Shown here: one piece after another, positions 36,286 through 45,421 of the stretch
How positions within the stretch are numbered: position 1 is the stretch's first letter
Layout: every line of letters starts with the position of its first letter
Assembly: GCF_018603885.1 (NCBI RefSeq)
Contig: NZ_JAHGAW010000008.1
Location: forward strand, 1-64,000
DNA length: 64,000 nucleotides
Reading direction: 5' to 3'
Origin: Sphingobium nicotianae
GTDB lineage: Bacteria > Pseudomonadota > Alphaproteobacteria > Sphingomonadales > Sphingomonadaceae
Notes under the pieces: generated by a model
Database searches by the model: none
Seen by the model: the letters and a program-made list of their open reading frames with translations, nothing else
What the model was told of the DNA's origin: nothing
Made by a program: the position numbers and the translations under genes

Positions 36286-38994
36286 ATGGCGGTTTCCGCA
36301 TCGAGAGGGTTCCGCGTGCTGATGGCGACCAGCGCGCTGGTCTGGACGGCGACACCCGGCTTCGGCCAGGCCAACACTGCTCCGCAGGCCGCAACCCCCG
36401 GCACCGACGACATCATTGTTACCGCGAACCGCCAGGGCGACACGTTGCTGAGCAAGGTGCCGATGAGCATCGTCGCCAAGACGCAGGAAGCGCTCGATCA
36501 GCAGGGCGTGAAGGTCGCTGCCGACCTCTCCCGCATCGTGCCGGCGCTCCGCATCGATGACGTTACCTCCGGCTCCTCCAACATCTCCATCCGCGGCGTC
36601 CGCTCCGAGGTCGGCTCGGCGACGACCGGCGTCTATATCGACGACACGCCGCTGCAGGCGCGCACGCTCGGTGGCTCCGCCTCGGGCGGTGGCGCCTTCA
36701 TCCCGCCGATCTTCGACCTGCAGCGCGTCGAGGTGCTCAAGGGGCCGCAGGGCACGCTTTACGGCGGCTCCTCCCAGGGCGGCACGGTGCGCTTCATCAG
36801 CGTACAGCCGAGCCTGACGACCAGCTCCGTCTCGGGTCGCGCGGAAGTCAATCAGGTCGAGAAGGGCGAGCCGGGCTATGAAGTCGGCGTCGCGGTCGGC
36901 GTGCCGCTGATCCAGGAGGTGATGGGCCTGCGCATCGCCGCGTTCGAGCGCCACACCGGTGGCTACATCAACTATATCGATCGCCGCAACACGGCCAATC
37001 CGGTGAGCAAGGACGACAATTGGCGCGAGCAGCGGCTGCTGCGCGCGACGCTGGCCATCGAGCCGGTCACGGACCTCAAGATCAACCCGTCCTTCGTCTA
37101 TGCCTTTGACAAGAAGAACGCGTTCGACACGCTCTACCGTAGCATTCCGGCCTATACGACGCCGGCTTACGGCACCTATCTGGACGCCGCGCCGGTCGGC
37201 AGCCCGACCGCCGCGCTCGGTCGCGGCTCGCCGGTCGGCGGGCGCTGGACTTCGGGCGCGACCGGCGGCCTGCTGCCCGTCGGCTATGTCCCGCCAACGA
37301 CCAGCGGCATCGTCACCGACGTGCCCGGCAGCGTCGGCCGCCGCGTCTGGATCCATGCCGCCCATACCTATCCGGCGCTGAACCTCGGCGACTATGACTC
37401 GCTCGAAACGACCAACGTGGCCGACAATTATGGCGGCCCCGTCTCGCGCGAGCGCAACGGCCGCACGAACGAAATGTATATGGGTAACCTGGCCCTCGAG
37501 CTCGACGTCGGCAAGCTCAACATCAAGTCGGTGTCGAGCTATCTGAAGGACACCGGCAAGGGCACTTTCACCTCATCGCTCATCTCCGGTGTCAACGCGA
37601 CGTCCACCGTCGGCTATGCCCCGTCGGTCAACTCTCCCTTCATCTTCGATGCGGCCGGCCCGATCGTGAGCCTGTTCGATTTCAACGCCAGGCGCGAGGC
37701 CAAGACGCAGGAAGTGCGCCTCACCTATCCCCAGGACGAGAGCGGCATCAGCTTCGTCGTCGGCGGCTACTGGAACAACGCGACCACGGTCTCGACCAGC
37801 ATCAACACCAACGATCGCTCGGCCGCGCGCCTCGCCACCTTCGGCATCGGCCAGACCTTCTTCCCGGTCCACACGGCCGCCGACATCGCCTCGCTGATCC
37901 AGCAGGAAGTTGTCCAGAATCTTGAGGAGACCTCGACGGCGATCTTCGGCGAGGCGAGCTATGCCTTCACCGACAAGCTCAAGCTCACCCTTGGCGCGCG
38001 CTATTCGCACGAAAAGATCAAATATGACCAGCGCACCTGGGGCCTGCTCTACAATTCCGCTTTCGGCGTCGGCACACTCATCAGCGGCGGGTCGCTCGAA
38101 AAGCCGTTCACGCCCAAGATCAGCCTGTCCTATCAGGCGACCGACGACGATCTCTTCTATGTGACGGCCGCCAAGGGCTATCGCATCGGCGGCGTGCAGG
38201 GCCAGGCGAGCCCCACGGTCTGCGCCAACGACCTGGCGGCGCTCGGCATCACCAACACGCCGTCCACCTACGGATCGGACAGCGTGTGGAACTATGAGGC
38301 CGGCGCCAAGGTCCGCGCGTTCGACCGTCGCCTCCAGCTGTCGGGCAGCGTTTTCTACGTCAAGTGGAGCAGGCCGCAGACGCCCTATACGCTGCCGACC
38401 TGCGCCTTCCAGTTCACCACCAACATCGGCGAGGCGGTGAGCCAGGGCTTCGATCTGCAGGGTACCTTGCGGGTTGCGAACGGCTTCTCGATCGACTTCG
38501 CGCTCGGCTATACCGACGCGCACTTCACCCAGGACGTGCTGACCGAGCCCAATGCCCAGGGCGTGCGCCAGCTCCTCGTCGGCAAGGGCATGAAGCTCAT
38601 GGAAGTGCCGGAATGGACCGGCTCGCTCGGCGCGCGCTACGAGTTCGCGGTCAATGACGGCTGGAAGGCCTATCTGTTCGGCTCCTACCAATATACCGGC
38701 TCGTACAAGAACACGCTCGGCCCGGGCGTGCTGAGCTACTCGCCCGACAGCTTCACGACGCCGGCCATTCCCAACGTGCTGGCCCGCGTCGGCATGAGCA
38801 ACGAGCACTGGGACATTTCGCTGTTTGCGGATAATCTGTTTGGCAACAAGACGCTGCGCCAGGCTGACCTGGTCGGGCGCACGTCGTGCCGTGATACCAA
38901 TGGCTGCTCGACCTACGGCTCCTATTTCCCGCTGGTGTACGGGACGGCGCTGCGGCCGCGCACGGTGGGCCTCACGGCCACGATCAAATATTGA
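36286..38994 (+). CDS. TonB-dependent outer membrane receptor
   Basis: This is a 902-residue receptor. A signal peptide ends near GFGQA, a TonB-box-like segment DDIIVTANRQ is followed by the plug domain (residues ~45-165, with GVRSEVGSATTGVYIDD and EVLKGPQGTLYGGSSQGGTVRF), then a 22-strand barrel ending in GLTATIKY with a terminal aromatic. It belongs to the large sphingomonad type of receptor associated with aromatic and other organic substrates, not classic siderophore receptors, so it probably imports the pathway substrate. The ATG at 36286 follows GGGGAG; one upstream at 36259 is weaker. The dioxygenase begins 10 bases later. Confidence 0.9.
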   Translation: MAVSASRGFRVLMATSALVWTATPGFGQANTAPQAATPGTDDIIVTANRQGDTLLSKVPMSIVAKTQEALDQQGVKVAADLSRIVPALRIDDVTSGSSNISIRGVRSEVGSATTGVYIDDTPLQARTLGGSASGGGAFIPPIFDLQRVEVLKGPQGTLYGGSSQGGTVRFISVQPSLTTSSVSGRAEVNQVEKGEPGYEVGVAVGVPLIQEVMGLRIAAFERHTGGYINYIDRRNTANPVSKDDNWREQRLLRATLAIEPVTDLKINPSFVYAFDKKNAFDTLYRSIPAYTTPAYGTYLDAAPVGSPTAALGRGSPVGGRWTSGATGGLLPVGYVPPTTSGIVTDVPGSVGRRVWIHAAHTYPALNLGDYDSLETTNVADNYGGPVSRERNGRTNEMYMGNLALELDVGKLNIKSVSSYLKDTGKGTFTSSLISGVNATSTVGYAPSVNSPFIFDAAGPIVSLFDFNARREAKTQEVRLTYPQDESGISFVVGGYWNNATTVSTSINTNDRSAARLATFGIGQTFFPVHTAADIASLIQQEVVQNLEETSTAIFGEASYAFTDKLKLTLGARYSHEKIKYDQRTWGLLYNSAFGVGTLISGGSLEKPFTPKISLSYQATDDDLFYVTAAKGYRIGGVQGQASPTVCANDLAALGITNTPSTYGSDSVWNYEAGAKVRAFDRRLQLSGSVFYVKWSRPQTPYTLPTCAFQFTTNIGEAVSQGFDLQGTLRVANGFSIDFALGYTDAHFTQDVLTEPNAQGVRQLLVGKGMKLMEVPEWTGSLGARYEFAVNDGWKAYLFGSYQYTGSYKNTLGPGVLSYSPDSFTTPAIPNVLARVGMSNEHWDISLFADNLFGNKTLRQADLVGRTSCRDTNGCSTYGSYFPLVYGTALRPRTVGLTATIKY

Positions 38995-39004
38995 GGAGAG
39001 TGGA

Positions 39005-39934
39005 GTGTCGACGCTCAACATCAGGAAGATCACGCCGACTTTCGGGGCCGAGATCACCGGCATCGATCTCAACCAGCCGCTCACACCCGAGCAGGAGGCT
39101 GACATCGTCTCGGCTATCGCGGAATATGGCGTGTGCGTCTATCCCAACACCGGCCTCACCGACCAGACGCATATCTGGTTCAGCCGGATGTTCGGCAATC
39201 TCTGGACGATCGGCGGGCAGGGGACGCGCCTCTCGCGCTTCGACTATCCGCACCTGTTCGAGGCCGGCAACCTGACCCCGGAAGGCGGCATCAGCACCGA
39301 CGAGATGGCGCGCAAGCGCCGCGCGGGCGATCGGCTCTGGCACACCGATTCGAGCTTCACCAAGGAACGCACGACCTATTCGCTGCTGCTCGCCCATGAA
39401 GTGCCGGCCGAGGGCGGCGAGACCGGCTTCGCCGACATGCGCGGTGCCTATGGCGCGCTGCCGCAGGCGATGAAGGACAGGATCGAGCATCTCGAGGCAG
39501 AGCACAGTTACCTCTATTCGCGCAGCCTCGCCGGCTTCCCGGTCACCGAGGAAGAGGTGGAGAACGGGATGATCGCCCGCCACAAGCTGGTCCACACGCA
39601 TCCCGGCTCGGGCCGCAAGAGCCTGTACATCGCCAGCCACGCGCTGCGCATCACCGGCATGGCGAAGGAAGAGGGCCGCGCTCTCATCAAGGAGCTGCTG
39701 GACTTCGGGACGCAGCCGCAATTCACCTTCAACCATTACTGGAAGCCGGGCGACCTGGTGATCTGGGACAATTTCTGCACCATGCATCGCGGCGGCGAAT
39801 ATGATGACATTCATCATCGCCGCGACATGCGCCGCACCACCGTCATGGCCTATCCGCCACCGCCGGTGGTGATGGACCCGCGCTTCAAGGACCGGTTCGA
39901 CCCCGCGCAATTCGAGGCGATGGTCGATGCGTGA
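39005..39934 (+). CDS. TauD/TfdA-family dioxygenase (second copy)
   Basis: This is a 309-residue Fe(II)/2-oxoglutarate dioxygenase. The triad is His113 and Asp115 (LWHTDSSF) and His261 (CTMHRG), with Arg276-277 for 2-oxoglutarate. LWHTDSSF matches TfdA-like enzymes closely. It resembles the first copy at 27469 across the whole length (WDNxCTMHRG, EGGET), so they are paralogues perhaps acting on related or enantiomeric substrates. The start is GTG at 39005 with GAGGAGAG before it. It is directly behind the TonB receptor, and both are likely on one transcript. Confidence 0.9.
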   Translation: MSTLNIRKITPTFGAEITGIDLNQPLTPEQEADIVSAIAEYGVCVYPNTGLTDQTHIWFSRMFGNLWTIGGQGTRLSRFDYPHLFEAGNLTPEGGISTDEMARKRRAGDRLWHTDSSFTKERTTYSLLLAHEVPAEGGETGFADMRGAYGALPQAMKDRIEHLEAEHSYLYSRSLAGFPVTEEEVENGMIARHKLVHTHPGSGRKSLYIASHALRITGMAKEEGRALIKELLDFGTQPQFTFNHYWKPGDLVIWDNFCTMHRGGEYDDIHHRRDMRRTTVMAYPPPPVVMDPRFKDRFDPAQFEAMVDA

Positions 39935-39961
39935 AACAGACGCGCAGGCGATGCGCTGCCT

Positions 39962-40073
39962 GCCCCCCCTCCCGCTTGCGGGCGGGATCGGGGGTGGGCT
40001 TGCGACATCTCGGCGGGGCGCAACGCTGAAGCGTTGTTTGCCCACCCCTCACCCCTCCCGCAAGCGGGAGGGG
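39962..40073. repeat. Long palindromic element, copy F
   Basis: The arms CCCTCCCGC-TT-GCGGGCGGG and CCCTCCCGC-AA-GCGGGAGGG differ from the other copies, with a distinct core containing CAACGCTGAAGCGTTG. It lies between two same-strand genes (dioxygenase and MFS transporter), so if it terminates, it would reduce readthrough inside the cluster. Confidence 0.8.
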
Positions 40074-40105
40074 AATGGCTTCGCCTCCGCATTCCCGCTC
40101 CATCC

Positions 40106-41518
40106 ATGACCGGCACCGTCGCCTCCAGCGCAGACGCAGGCGCCTCCTACGAGGAAGCGCTGCTCGAGGAAGCCACGGCCATCGCCACGCCCGCCAGCGC
40201 CGAGCCGGCCTGGGCCTCGCCGTCGGTCGCCTGGAAGACGATGATCCTGATCGCGCTCTTCACCGTCTTCGGCCAGTTCGACCGCGCGGTCTTCTATCTG
40301 CTGGTCTCGCCGATCAAGAAGGACCTGCTGCTCAGCGACACGCAGATGAGCGTGCTGATGGGCGCCGCTTATTCCAGCGCCTATTTCATCTGCGGCCTGC
40401 CGATCGCCCGCTGGATCGACGTCGGCCCGCGCAAGTTCATCGCCGCCGGCGCGCTCGCCGCCTGGAGCCTGGGCACCGCCTTCTGCGCGATGTCCGCCAA
40501 CTTCACGCAGCTTTATTGTGCGCGCATGGTGGTCGGCGGCGGCGAGGCGGTGAAGGGGCCGAGCGCGGTCTCGATGATCTCCGACCTCTTCCCGCGCGAC
40601 AAGGCGCCGCGCGCCTTCGCCGTCTACAACTGGGCGATCCAGGGCGGTGACGCGCTGGCCAACATCATCGGCGGCGGGCTCATCCTGTTCTTCACGGCGA
40701 TGGGCGCGATCACCGTGCCGCTGCTCGGCACGTTGCACACCTGGCATCTCGTCTTCCTGACCTTCGGCGTGCCCGGCGTGCTGTTCGCGCTGGTGTTCGC
40801 CACCTTCGCGCACGAGCCCGCGCGCCACGGCCGCAAGATCAAGGGATCGGTGCCGCTGCGGGAGGTGGTCCATTTCCTGTTCCGCAGCCCGTCCGGCAAG
40901 GTGCTGGTCCCGATCCTGCTCGCCTCCGCGATCCTGCAGATCGAGGCGGTCGGCATCGGGTCGTGGCGGATGCCCTTCTACGAGCGCACCTACGGCCTGA
41001 CCGCCGGCCAGGTCGCGCCGATCGTCGGCATCGGCAATTTCATCCTGACGCCGATCGGCCTGATCTTCGGCGCCTGGCTGAACGAGCGGATGACGAAGTC
41101 CGGGCGTTACGACGCCAATATGCGGATCAGCCTCTGGTCGCACATGATCGGCCTGCCGCTCGGCCTTGCCGGACCGCTAATGCCGAGCTTCGAGCTGGCG
41201 ATCGGCTGCTCCTTCCTGGGCTTCCTCATCACCATCGCCGCCGCGCCCGCCCAGCTCGCCGCTATGCAGGTGGTGACGCCCAACGAGCTGCGCGCTCAGG
41301 TCAACGCGCTCTACATGGTGACGGTGGGCGTGTTCGGCTCGGGCATCGGTCCATCGGTCATCGCGCTGATGACGGACTATCTGTTCAAGTCCGAGCACGA
41401 CCTGCGCTATGCCATGGTGACGGCGGTCGCGGTGGCCGCGCCGATAGCGCTGCTGCTGATCTGGCGGACGCTCAAGCCTTATGGCGAGCTGTACCGCGCG
41501 CAGATGGCGCAGGAGTAG
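40106..41518 (+). CDS. MFS transporter (spinster-like)
   Basis: This is a 470-residue inner-membrane transporter with about 12 hydrophobic segments. The first helix region AWKTMILIALFTVFGQFDRAVFYLLVSPIKKDL and MGAAYSSAYFICGLPIARWID resemble the spinster-like MFS group frequent in sphingomonad catabolic clusters. It is likely to take the substrate or an intermediate across the inner membrane. The ATG at 40106 is used because the upstream open frame crosses palindromic element F. An MFS gene here complements the TonB receptor 1 kb upstream. Confidence 0.87.
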   Translation: MTGTVASSADAGASYEEALLEEATAIATPASAEPAWASPSVAWKTMILIALFTVFGQFDRAVFYLLVSPIKKDLLLSDTQMSVLMGAAYSSAYFICGLPIARWIDVGPRKFIAAGALAAWSLGTAFCAMSANFTQLYCARMVVGGGEAVKGPSAVSMISDLFPRDKAPRAFAVYNWAIQGGDALANIIGGGLILFFTAMGAITVPLLGTLHTWHLVFLTFGVPGVLFALVFATFAHEPARHGRKIKGSVPLREVVHFLFRSPSGKVLVPILLASAILQIEAVGIGSWRMPFYERTYGLTAGQVAPIVGIGNFILTPIGLIFGAWLNERMTKSGRYDANMRISLWSHMIGLPLGLAGPLMPSFELAIGCSFLGFLITIAAAPAQLAAMQVVTPNELRAQVNALYMVTVGVFGSGIGPSVIALMTDYLFKSEHDLRYAMVTAVAVAAPIALLLIWRTLKPYGELYRAQMAQE

Positions 41519-41523
41519 AATTG

Positions 41524-41557
41524 CGTCGTCATTCCCGTGAATGCGGGCATGACGACG
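41524..41557. terminator. Bidirectional hairpin terminator candidate
   Basis: CGTCGTCAT (41524-41532) pairs with ATGACGACG (41549-41557), and CCCG pairs with CGGG inside. It lies between the convergent MFS and GFA genes. No clear T-run follows. Confidence 0.5.
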
Positions 41558-41571
41558 AAGACGAGATGCCG

Positions 41572-41982
41572 TTATTCCTCGTGAATGAGCGGCTTCACCC
41601 AATCCAGCGCGAACTCGGTGAAGATATGCCGCCCGGGCACGACCCAGCTCGTATCGTCGAGCGTGCCGGGCTTGAGCGTCTGGCGGCCGCCATGCTCGTG
41701 GCGGCGGTGGATCAGGCGCGATCCGCAGTCGGGACAGAAGAGGCAGTCCAGCACATGGCCGCTCTCGGCAGTGCGCGTCCAGGTCGCCGGCTCGCCCTGC
41801 GTGAAGACCAAGGTATCGAGGCCCACGCCCATGGAGAGCCCGAAGGCACTGCCGCTCTGCTTGCGGCAAAGGTTGCAATGGCAGGCCCAGACGCCGAATG
41901 GCGCCTCGCGCAGCTCATAGCGGATCGCGCCGCACTGGCAGCCGCCGCTCTGGGGAAAGGTCGGTGCGGTTTGATCTGGCAT
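41572..41982 (-). CDS. GFA-domain (CENP-V/GFA) protein
   Basis: This is a 136-residue Zn-binding protein of the GFA family. Cysteines for two Zn sites appear as GGCQCGAIRYEL, WACHCNLCRKQSG and CLFCPDCGSRL. The founding member was described as a glutathione-dependent formaldehyde-activating enzyme, but that activity is disputed and most members have unknown roles. It is a stand-alone gene, convergent with the MFS gene. Confidence 0.9.
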   Translation of the reverse strand: MPDQTAPTFPQSGGCQCGAIRYELREAPFGVWACHCNLCRKQSGSAFGLSMGVGLDTLVFTQGEPATWTRTAESGHVLDCLFCPDCGSRLIHRRHEHGGRQTLKPGTLDDTSWVVPGRHIFTEFALDWVKPLIHEE

Positions 41983-42170
41983 GGACGGTCTCCTGTCTCT
42001 TCGTCATAGCGGCCGGATCGGCTCCGGTCAGCCCAGAACGATTGCAGTGCGATCATTTTCCGTTCAGGCGGGCGCTGGCATGAATGCCTGGACTCTCCAC
42101 GCCGGTTGGCCGGAGGCAACGGCAATTGGTTGTGAAATCAAACGAATTTTCATCGAAGAGGGACGCACAC

Positions 42171-42569
42171 ATGATGTCGAACAGGGCAAGGACAAGTATA
42201 AGGCTGGGCATGGCATCCCTGGTCTTCACCATGGCGCTGGCCCCTGTGCTCGCACAGCAGCAGAAGGCAAGCGCGGCGACCCCCACATCGACGCCGGCGC
42301 CGGCGCCGGCCCCTGTGGCGACGGGCGATCCTGCCAAGGGCAAGGCGCTGTTCGAGAGTGCTTCCTGCGGCGCCTGCCACGCGCTCGCCGCCGCCGGGGC
42401 TTCGGGCGAAGTCGGCCCCGCGCTCGATCATAATGACCATCTCACCCACGCGCTGATCGTCAGCCGCGTTGCATCCGGTCAGGGCGCGATGCCTTCGTTC
42501 GGCGAGCAATTCACCCAAGCGCAGGTCGACGATATCGCGGCTTACGTCCTGAGCGCCGCTGCCAAATAG
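42171..42569 (+). CDS. Periplasmic c-type cytochrome
   Basis: This is a 132-residue single-haem cytochrome c. A signal peptide ends in LAPVLAQ, a Pro/Ala/Thr linker (residues ~35-50) follows, then GKALFESASCGACHALA with the haem motif at 66-70, and the axial Met107 in GAMPSF. It could accept electrons from the PQQ-type dehydrogenase encoded nearby, though that gene is on the other strand. The start at 42171 is supported by GAGGGA; ATG at 42174 is equally possible. The stop is 3 bases from the convergent VOC gene's stop. Confidence 0.88.
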   Translation: MMSNRARTSIRLGMASLVFTMALAPVLAQQQKASAATPTSTPAPAPAPVATGDPAKGKALFESASCGACHALAAAGASGEVGPALDHNDHLTHALIVSRVASGQGAMPSFGEQFTQAQVDDIAAYVLSAAAK

Positions 42570-42572
42570 CGC

Positions 42573-43472
42573 TTACTGTCCCGCCGGTGCGGGTCGCGGG
42601 CTCAGCTGGGCGAAATAATTGGTGACGCCGTCCGCGTCGTTCAGCCAGACGAAGCGGATGCTGAAATTGGGGAGGCCGCCGAGCGGCTCCTCGACCGCGA
42701 CCTTCTGCGCCAGCGCACGCGCGTTGATCGCATCGACATTGTCGACGACATATTGGATGCCGGCGCTGCCCGTGTCGGCGGGCAGATCCTCGCCGACCGA
42801 GAAGAGATTGAGCGTCGTTTCGCCATGGCGGAACGGATATTTGGTGACGCCGAGCAGCGCGTCCCGCACGGGCGGCAATTCCTCGAGGCCGACGAAGCTG
42901 CGATAGAAGGCGCGGCTGCGATCGAGGTTCGAAGCATTGATGCCGACCTCGACGCCCGGCGGGGCTTTGGCATCGATAATCAGCTCCAGCGCGAACCCGC
43001 CTGGATCCTTGACCAATGCGCCGCGCCTGCCGCCTCCGATCGGCTTGAAAACCGGCGGCGCAAAGCCCGCCGCCTTGAACCGCGCGCTCAAAGCGGTCTC
43101 GTCGGGGAAGTGCAGCGTGAACATGCGGATGCCGACCGCTTTGTCCCAGCCGGTGCCGATCTGATATTGCCGCCCTTCCTTGAGGCCGGCCGCAAGCTTG
43201 ATCTGGCCCTGGCCGATGCCGAACAGGATCATCTGCTGGTTGGCATTGAGCTGGATCGGCTGCAGCGATTTCAGCGCCAGCGCCTGATGGTAGAACTTGA
43301 CCATCTGCGCGGTCACATCAGGCTCGAAGCGGCGATAGACGTTCATGCCCGGCATGGCGAAATGGGGCGGCGCAGGCGCGACGGCTGGCGGCGCAGTGTC
43401 GGGTTGCGCGATCGCGCCGGTGCCCGCCAGTAGCGAGACCGGCAGCAACACCGTTCTGAAAAGCGAGGGCAT
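42573..43472 (-). CDS. Periplasmic protein with two VOC (glyoxalase-fold) domains
   Basis: This is a 299-residue protein with a signal peptide (ending GAIAQ). Two VOC half-domains follow, the first roughly at residues 40-160 (MNVYRRFEPDVTAQMVKFYHQAL) and the second at 175-290 (GVEVGINASNLDRSRAFYRSFVG). VOC proteins are usually cytosolic metalloenzymes; export is unusual. The start at 43472 is chosen since it gives the signal peptide. It begins 23 bases after the PQQ-type dehydrogenase stop, so it is surely in its operon and may act on or bind the same substrate. Confidence 0.78.
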   Translation of the reverse strand: MPSLFRTVLLPVSLLAGTGAIAQPDTAPPAVAPAPPHFAMPGMNVYRRFEPDVTAQMVKFYHQALALKSLQPIQLNANQQMILFGIGQGQIKLAAGLKEGRQYQIGTGWDKAVGIRMFTLHFPDETALSARFKAAGFAPPVFKPIGGGRRGALVKDPGGFALELIIDAKAPPGVEVGINASNLDRSRAFYRSFVGLEELPPVRDALLGVTKYPFRHGETTLNLFSVGEDLPADTGSAGIQYVVDNVDAINARALAQKVAVEEPLGGLPNFSIRFVWLNDADGVTNYFAQLSPRPAPAGQ

Positions 43473-43495
43473 GGCGATTCTCCGTCTGTTGGCGG

Positions 43496-45421
43496 CTATC
43501 GTGGCAGGGCGAAGGTAATCAGCGCTTCTCCGTTCGCCGGCTTGCCGTCGGCCGTGCGTGGCGACTGGTCGGTCGGTGTCGCGGCGACCACCGCGATATA
43601 TTGGCGCCCGTCCCTGCCGCGATAGGTGATCGGCACCGAGAGCGGCGCATAGTCCAGCGTCTGGCTCCATAGCTCCTTGCCGGTCGTTGCATCGAAAGCC
43701 CGGAAGCGGCGATCGTCCGTCGCGCCGATGAAGACGAGGCCGCCGGCCGTCACGATCGGCCCGCCGAACGTGTTGTTGCGGCCGGTCAGTTCCTTGTCCT
43801 TGCCGAGCGCCTCGGTGACGCCGAGCCGCGAAGCCCAGGCGATCTTGCCGCTGTTCGCATCGACCGCGATCAGGCGCCCCCAGGGCGGGCGGATGCAGGG
43901 CATGGTCGTCGTGCGGCCCGTCGCCGGATCCTTGTAAGGCGCGGAGAAGGTCGAATAGGCGCCCGGGCCGGCGAGGCTCCCGCGATCATAGAGCTGGTTC
44001 GATCCCTCCGTGCCGCGGCCATAGTCGGCGCCATCCTTGCGCTTCTCGACGAAGCCGATGCTGCCGCCCTCGCTCACATTGATGAAGACGAGGCCGCTTT
44101 TCGGGTCCGCCGCGCTGCCGCCCCAATTGGAGCCGCCATTGTTGGGCAGATTGATTGAGGCCTTCACCGGACCGCCCTCCTGATGAAGGAAGAAGGGCGT
44201 GAAAGGTCCGCTGTTGAAGAAGCCGCCATAGCTCGCCAGCAGCGCGCGGCAGGCGGCGGCATGGGTCTCGTTGGTGTCAGCGGCGGTGACGATGTCGTTG
44301 CTCGTCCAGCTATGGCGGACCAGATCCTCCATCGCGGGGATCGGCTGGGTGGGGGAGTACCACTCGCCGGGGAGATCGCCAGCCGCGACCGGCTTTTCCT
44401 CGACACCATGCACCGGTTTGCCGGTGGTGCGGTCGAGAATATACATGAAACCCGGCTTGCCGGTCTCGGCGAGCGCATGCACCGTCCGGCCCTTCACCTT
44501 GAGGTCGACCAGAACCGGCGGGGCGGGGAGATCGGAGTCCCAGAGATCGTGATGGATCGTCTGGAAGTGCCATTTATATTTGCCGGTCAGCGCATCGACG
44601 GCGACGAGCGAATTGCCGAACAGGTTCGCACCCTTGCGGTCGCCGCCATAATAATTGGCCGAGGGTCCGCCGACCGGCATGTAGAGCGTACCCGTCCTCT
44701 CATCGAGCGTCATGTACCAGATCCACACATTCGTGCCGGACCGGCCTTTCCAGCCATCGTCGAGCCAGGTCTCGTGCCCGACTTCACCGGGCTGGGCGAC
44801 GGTATGGAATTCCCAGATCTTCGACCCGGTAATCGCATCGAAGGCGCGCGTGTTGCCGGGCGGGCCGACCTGCATCTCCTGCGTGTTGGCACCGACGATC
44901 AGGACGTTTTGGTAGATGGTCGGCGGGCCGTTATAGGGCACGCCCATCGCCACCGCACCATTCTTGCCGAAGCTGGCGATTGCCTCGCCGGTCCTGGCAT
45001 CGAGCGCGAACAGGCTGGGGCCGTTGCTGTAGAAGATGCGCGGCGCGTGGCCCTTGTCACCCGGCCAATAGGAGACAGCGCGGCGGGCGAGACCGTTGGT
45101 CACCGGATGGCGCCAGAGCGGCTTGCCGGTGCTGCCGTCCAGCGCGACGATCGCGTTGCCGATCGGCAGATAGAGCGTGCCACCGATCGCGATCGGCGTC
45201 GCGCTGGAGACGATCGCGCCGCCGCCTTCGGGGCGGACCTGGAACGACCAGGCGCTGGCGAGGCTGCCGACATTGCCGGTGTTGATCTGGGTCAGCGGGG
45301 AAAAGCGCGTGCCGCCCATGTCGCGAGTATAGCGCGGCCAGTCGGCGGCATCGATCGTCTGAGCGGAGGCGGACGGGGCAAGGAGGCCCGCGCCCAGCAA
45401 AAGCGCAATCGCTCGTTTCAT
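43496..45421 (-). CDS. PQQ-dependent dehydrogenase, periplasmic
   Basis: This is a 641-residue quinoprotein. A signal peptide (ending PSASA) precedes an eight-bladed propeller with DWPRYTRDMGGTRFSPLTQI, repeated LDxxTGKxxW blade motifs, and KYKWHFQTIHHDLWDSD near residue 290, typical of glucose- or alcohol-dehydrogenase-like PQQ enzymes. No membrane helices or haem motif are present, so it needs an external electron acceptor such as the nearby cytochrome c. The ATG follows GGGAGG. PQQ synthesis genes are not in the window, and the substrate is unknown. Confidence 0.87.
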   Translation of the reverse strand: MKRAIALLLGAGLLAPSASAQTIDAADWPRYTRDMGGTRFSPLTQINTGNVGSLASAWSFQVRPEGGGAIVSSATPIAIGGTLYLPIGNAIVALDGSTGKPLWRHPVTNGLARRAVSYWPGDKGHAPRIFYSNGPSLFALDARTGEAIASFGKNGAVAMGVPYNGPPTIYQNVLIVGANTQEMQVGPPGNTRAFDAITGSKIWEFHTVAQPGEVGHETWLDDGWKGRSGTNVWIWYMTLDERTGTLYMPVGGPSANYYGGDRKGANLFGNSLVAVDALTGKYKWHFQTIHHDLWDSDLPAPPVLVDLKVKGRTVHALAETGKPGFMYILDRTTGKPVHGVEEKPVAAGDLPGEWYSPTQPIPAMEDLVRHSWTSNDIVTAADTNETHAAACRALLASYGGFFNSGPFTPFFLHQEGGPVKASINLPNNGGSNWGGSAADPKSGLVFINVSEGGSIGFVEKRKDGADYGRGTEGSNQLYDRGSLAGPGAYSTFSAPYKDPATGRTTTMPCIRPPWGRLIAVDANSGKIAWASRLGVTEALGKDKELTGRNNTFGGPIVTAGGLVFIGATDDRRFRAFDATTGKELWSQTLDYAPLSVPITYRGRDGRQYIAVVAATPTDQSPRTADGKPANGEALITFALPR

